The notes under the pieces: model-generated
Seen by the model: only the letters and a program-made list of their open reading frames with translations
Told to the model about the DNA's origin: nothing
Databases searched by the model: none
Shown here: positions 60,325-64,000 of the stretch, piece after piece
How the letters are laid out: the number at the start of each line of letters is the position of its first letter
Position numbering within the stretch: the stretch's first letter is position 1
Program-made: the position numbers and the translations under genes
NCBI GenBank assembly: GCA_033239125.1
Contig: BSWB01000005.1
Location: 21,567,447 to 21,631,446 of the forward strand
Reading direction: 5' to 3'
DNA: 64,000 nucleotides
Source: Fagopyrum homotropicum
Lineage: Eukaryota > Streptophyta > Magnoliopsida > Caryophyllales > Polygonaceae

Positions 60325-61374
60325 ATGACATCTAAATTCTCGGAGCTCATTCAAATCATGAAGGAGAAGATGCCACCCAAATTAAGAGATCCCGACTTGT
60401 TTTGCATTCCCATACAAGTTGGGGATATGACTTGCGAAGCCTTGTGTGATCTAGGAGCCAGCGTGAGCATCATCCCGCTGGAGCTATGCGTGAAGATCGG
60501 CCTTGGCGAGCCCAAGCCGGTGAAGATAAGGCGATACATGGCGGATCGCTCCATTACCCATCCCGTGGGTATTTTGGAAGACGTTCCGGTTAAGTTAGGT
60601 AATTTCTACTTACCTATAGACTTTGTAGTACTTGACATTCCCGCAGATTATCCCGTTCCTATCATTCTCGGAAGACCATTTCTAGCAACTTCGGGTTGCA
60701 ACGTGGATTGTAAGAACGCCAAAATGAAGTTCAACATCGGAGGAGATGAAGTAGAGTTTGCATTGCTTGCTGCAATGAAGGGAGAGAAGCTGGGAGATGA
60801 TATCTTCAACATCTACGATGAAGAAGAATCGAGAGAATTGGTGAACTCTATCCTTATTAACGATCCACTTGAAAAAGTTATTAGCTTTGGCTTAATAGAA
60901 GAAGGTATAAATGCTTCTTGTGATGTAGATATACGGAGCCTAAAAGTACTGGAAGAAGATCCAGGAGCTAAATTTGAAAAACTAACCCAGGAGAAGAAAA
61001 TCTCCAGTTTCGGTCCCAGTTGCAATACCTCGACCGAGGCACCTTCTGGACCAAGCGAGGTATTCTTAACCGAAGAACATCTCGGTCACCCACTCTACAC
61101 CTCGACCGAGGTCGCAAGCGAGAAGAATTCAACTGAGAATAACGAACTTTCTACTCCCTTTTCTGAATCTCATTCACAATTGGTGGAGCATTTTCTCCAC
61201 CAAACCTCTGAAAAGAAGGAACCTTGGTATGTTGACATTGTTAACTATCTTGTTTGTCAGGAAATACCACCCGGATTGACGTACTCTCAAAGGAAGAAAT
61301 TCTTTAAAGACGTACGCCATTACTATTGGGACGAACCTCTACTATTCAAGAGAGAACCGGATGGGATGCTTTGA
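60325..61374 (+). CDS. Athila-type aspartic protease fused in frame to the pre-integrase segment
   Basis: An open frame of 349 codons. The retropepsin domain has the active-site triad in the CDLGASVSIIP context (residues 41-51), a flap-like region, DIPADYPVPIILGRPFLAT and VDCKNAKMKF. An acidic spacer of about 130 residues follows; it includes two CTCGACCGAG-type DNA motifs read as TSTE. At about residue 298 the sequence becomes EPWYVDIVNYLVCQEIPP...RKKFFKDVRHYYWDEPLLF, which in Athila elements stands just before the integrase zinc finger. All of reverse transcriptase and RNase H, normally some 600-800 codons between these parts, is missing without loss of frame. The frame ends at TGA after DGML, a nonsense change relative to relatives, which continue with an Arg. 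Confidence 0.88.
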   Translation: MTSKFSELIQIMKEKMPPKLRDPDLFCIPIQVGDMTCEALCDLGASVSIIPLELCVKIGLGEPKPVKIRRYMADRSITHPVGILEDVPVKLGNFYLPIDFVVLDIPADYPVPIILGRPFLATSGCNVDCKNAKMKFNIGGDEVEFALLAAMKGEKLGDDIFNIYDEEESRELVNSILINDPLEKVISFGLIEEGINASCDVDIRSLKVLEEDPGAKFEKLTQEKKISSFGPSCNTSTEAPSGPSEVFLTEEHLGHPLYTSTEVASEKNSTENNELSTPFSESHSQLVEHFLHQTSEKKEPWYVDIVNYLVCQEIPPGLTYSQRKKFFKDVRHYYWDEPLLFKREPDGML

Positions 61375-62467
61375 AGATGCATTCCGGAAGACGAAGTTAC
61401 TAGTGTCATACAACACTGTCATTCACTTCCTTGTGGAGGGCATGCTAGCGCTCACAAAACATGCACCAAGATATTACGTTCCGGTTTCTTTTGGCCTACA
61501 ATGTTTAAGGATGTGCAAATGTTTGTTGTTTCTTGTGATGCATGCCAAAGAACAGGGAACTTATCTAGGAGAAACGAGATGCCACTCAACAACATCCAGG
61601 AGGTTGAGATCTTTGATGTATGGGGAGTTGACTTCCTGGGACCCTTCCCATCATCCGGAGGAAACCTTTACATCCTCCTAGTTGTCGATTACGTCTCTAG
61701 ATGGGTGGAAGCCATAGCCTCTCCCACTAATGACGCCAAGGTGGTTGTGAAGTTCTTCAATAGAACTATCTTTCCACGTTTTGGGACTCCACGCATCATA
61801 ATCAGCGATGGAGAGACACATTTCATCAACCGGAAGTTTAAGGCACTTCTATCGAAGTATGGGGTAACCCACAAGGTAGCAACCCCTTATCACCCTCAAA
61901 CTAGTGGACAGGTCGAAATCTCAAATAGAGAAATTAAGGCAATCTTGGAGAAGACCGTCTCTAGGACGAGGAAGGATTGGCCCATGAAGTTAGACGATGC
62001 TCTTTGGGCTTACAGGACTGCATTCAAGACTCCCATTGACACCACCCCTTATAATATGGTGTATGTCTTGTCACTTGCCCGTCGAGCTAAAACACAAAGC
62101 CTATTGGGCGATCAGATGGTTGAACTTTGACATCAAAGAAGCCGGCGAGAAGCGGTTATTGGACATCAACGAGCTGGAGGAGCTGCGTTTGAACGCTTAT
62201 GAGAATGCCAAGATCTACAAAGAAAGGACGAAAAAATGGCATGACAAGCGTATCATTCCCAAGGAGTTCAAAGAAGGAGACTTAGTTCTACTCTTCAACT
62301 CCCGCCTTCGCCTCTTCCTAGGTAAGTTGAAATCTAGATGGACAGGACCTTACGTTGTGAAACATGTTTTCCCTTATGATGCAGTTGAGATTTGGGGAGA
62401 AACAAATGGAAACTTCAAGGTCAATGGTCATAGACTTAAGAAATACCAACCGGAAGTCCAGGTTTAG
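61375..62467 (+). pseudogene. Athila-type integrase (zinc finger, catalytic core, C-terminal domain), one frameshift
   Basis: Beyond the TGA at 61372-61374 the same frame runs on through the HHCC zinc finger (HCHSLPCGGH...CDACQR). The catalytic core has D in FDVWGVDFLGPF, D in IISDGETHF and E in SGQVEISNREIK, the DD(35)E layout. A GVTHKVATPYHPQ block and WAYRTAFKTPI are intact. A frameshift near 62065 is followed by the C-terminal domain in another frame (CHLPVELKHKAYWAIR, NAKIYKERTKKWHDKRI, LKSRWTGPY, NGHRLKKYQP), ending at TAG 62465-62467. The enzyme would insert the cDNA into the genome. Confidence 0.9.
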
Positions 62468-63323
62468 GAGATTGCACCATTATACCTTGTTTAAGGACGA
62501 CGTACGGTCCAGCTAGCGACCTTAAACCAAGCGCTTCTTGGGAGGCAACCCAAGGTATTGCTTTCTTTTTCCTTTTCAAGTCTAGTTTTAGATAGTTTGC
62601 TTTGCTTTGCTTTGTTTTTGGCGTCCTAGACAGAAACCAAGTACTCTCTAAGGAAAGAATACAACTCAGGAGCAACACTGGAAGGACAGAAGTTCGAGAA
62701 TTTGAGAAGACGGAGTTTAACTGAGGTACATCTCGGTTGCTGTCACAGCACCTCGACCGAGATGATTTCTGAACAACCGAGGCGATTAGGGCTTCTGACA
62801 ACTCACCTCGGTCCGTATCACCTCGGTCCAGTCGGGACCATCTCGACCGAGGTGACAACAGTTTTAGAAAAGGGTATAAAAGGGGGATCGAATTCTCTCT
62901 CTTCCCCCTCTCACCTTCTCGACCGCGACACAGTTTCACCTCGTTTTCCCGTTCTTCGATCGATTTCGACGATTCTTGCCTCCAAACTGCAAAGAAAGAG
63001 TAGAGGATCAGTTTGCAAGCGACAATGTGCAACAAAAACACTCCGAATCGACCAAATCCGGGGTAATTCGAAAAAAACCCTAACTCTCTTTCTCCACTGT
63101 TTCGATCAAATTTGGGCTTTGGTTGCCCTTTCATTGTGTTGGAAAAGGCTTAAGTACCCCATAGGAACAATTGGTAGTGATATTGGGGGAAAATAAATGG
63201 ATTTTTGAGAGTTAAGATCGAACAGCACATCGCCTCGGTCCAGTCGAACTGCATATCGACCGAGGTGTTCTTGAGGGTTGTCAGAGCAACCGAGGTGCCT
63301 GTCAGACTAAGAAAAGAAAATAA
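62468..63323 (+). other. Athila spacer between integrase and ORF-1 with internal promoter-like signals
   Basis: It contains the GGGAGGCAACCC phrase at 62540-62551, a cluster of ACCGAGG/CCTCGGT words at 62776-62852, a TATA box at 62875-62883, a following CT-rich patch (62892-62920), and three more ACCGAGG words at 63233-63295. No plus-strand coding sequence is recognised. A 232-codon minus-strand frame (62436-63134) overlaps it and shows no domain I can name. Confidence 0.6.
62875..62883 (+). promoter_or_regulatory. internal TATA box upstream of the ATHILA ORF-1-like frame
   Basis: TATAAAAGG is followed by a pyrimidine-rich patch, a common plant core-promoter layout. It lies 23 to 99 bp downstream of four ACCGAGG/CCTCGGT words. 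Activity is inferred. Confidence 0.5.
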
Positions 63324-64000
63324 AAAAAAATTTCAGATTGTCAGCTTGTTTTGAAGGATAGATCTTCACCCTCTCTTTCTTCTTCTTCCCGACATTCCAT
63401 ACCGGTGATCCATGAGCGTTACGAGGTAGATTATGACCGCATTTCTGTGCATCCAGTGATTGCACCGCGGTTCCTAGATGTAGCCGCCTTTGATTGCCTC
63501 TATGTGGATGATGACCTGAGACGGATGATTGCTATGGTAGGGCAGGAGCAGTACATGGAGATTAGAGCTCCAGCCTACCTTGAGCCGACCTTGGAGTTCG
63601 TGAGTTATGTGACTCACGTTCCACAGACGGGGAGCATCAAGTTCCGGTTGATGAACCGGAACTACATCATTCCCCTGGACCATTTCAGGGATATTTTTGG
63701 CTTCTCAGCCCCAACTGTACAAGATTTCCCCTCCAGAGCAGTAGCACGACAATTTTGGGGACAAATAGCTCATGTTGTTGAGCATGCTGATAGGTGGAGG
63801 CCTGGAGACTCCAGGGAGTGCATCGTCGTCCACCTTGCCTTCAGATTAGCCCACAGGATTTTTAGTGAGACTCTTCTGGCGCGTACTGAGACGCCCCAGC
63901 AGATTAGACAGGGAGAGCTGCTGAGTTTATACTGTATGGTTACCGAAAGAGTTCCAGACTTTGGAGGGATGCTAGCTGAGGATCTCCACTGGATCAAGGC
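63324..64000 (+). CDS. ATHILA ORF-1-like protein (Athila third ORF), 5' end unclear, open at window end
   Basis: The frame is open from after a TAA at 63321-63323 to the last base, 225 codons, with no upstream ATG before about 63530. Encoded landmarks are RYEVDYDRISVHPVIAPRF, DDLRRMIAMVGQ, YLEPTLEFVSYV, GSIKFRLMNRNY, FRDIFGF and ARQFWGQIAH. This composition and its place after integrase match the ATHILA ORF-1 family, sometimes called env-like. Its function is unknown. The lack of an initial ATG, together with a TTTCAG acceptor-like site at 63330-63336, would fit expression from a spliced transcript, but this is speculative. It ends outside the window, so completeness cannot be judged. Confidence 0.72.

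Larger units (their letters stand above)
56571..64000 (+). mobile_element. Athila-type Ty3 LTR retrotransposon, RT/RNase H-deleted, open at the window end
   Basis: In order: LTR, tRNA-Asp-type primer site (58271-58288), gag, protease fused to the pre-integrase region, integrase, a non-coding stretch with the Athila-typical GGGAGGCAACCC phrase (62540-62551), and an ATHILA ORF-1-like frame that runs off the window. The 3' LTR is not in the window. Reverse transcriptase and RNase H are entirely absent. The element sits in the interior of the chromovirus-like element whose LTR is at 54672. Nonsense changes and frameshifts in gag and integrase make it non-functional on its own. Confidence 0.9.

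Overview
The window is nuclear DNA from a flowering plant, probably a eudicot. It holds two ordinary intron-bearing plant genes, and most of the rest is transposable elements of nearly every plant class. I cannot name the species. No rRNA, tRNA, CRISPR or bacterial-type operon was seen.

Genic left end (1-14.8 kb). Both genes are on the minus strand. At 255-2244 are the first two exons of a MYB-related (1R, SHAQKYF) transcription factor with an N-terminal CCHC zinc knuckle (MYBS3/KUA1-like); the rest lies beyond base 1. At 8624-14640 is a complete NADP-dependent malic enzyme: 20 exons, 642 codons plus stop, every junction in phase, with a plastid-transit-like N-terminus and a TATA box at 14746-14753. 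The DNA between them holds LINE 3'-end copies, hAT-type MITE remnants, a set of GCGGTC hairpins and an (AAT)n microsatellite.

Middle (15-32.7 kb). This part carries two non-autonomous hAT elements of one family in opposite orientation (16857-17469, 32013-32688), a possible Harbinger/Tourist MITE (18083-18936), a 7.4 kb L1-type LINE insertion (19801-27204, minus strand) and a 3116-bp hAT element (27542-30657). The hAT has 18-bp terminal inverted repeats, a perfect 8-bp target duplication and a broken BED/hAT transposase. The LINE unit has an A-tract at its usual 3' end and a second one 1.77 kb further on beside the target duplication. It may therefore carry a 3'-transduced segment, which includes a dense GGGTATG repeat array.

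Nested block (32.8-50.2 kb). A solo LTR lies on the minus strand with target duplication AATAT. It is split by a young chromovirus-like LTR retrotransposon (two 3101-bp LTRs with about ten differences) and by a 4.1 kb Helitron. Inside the Helitron are a smaller Helitron and a Pack-MULE (long TIRs, 9-bp target duplication) carrying exon 1 of a calcium-dependent protein kinase gene.

Right end (50-64 kb). After an AT-rich stretch and a second element-like block with a TTGTGTAA repeat array comes a 5' LTR and primer-binding site of another chromovirus-like element. An Athila-type Ty3 element inserted into it has a tRNA-Asp-type PBS, gag, protease fused in frame to integrase with reverse transcriptase/RNase H missing, and an ATHILA ORF-1-like frame open at the window end. 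A 7-mer, ACCGAGG, is scattered through this Athila copy at least 17 times and clusters just upstream of an internal TATA box.

None of the mobile elements has an intact full set of genes in this window. The two host genes show no functional link to each other.
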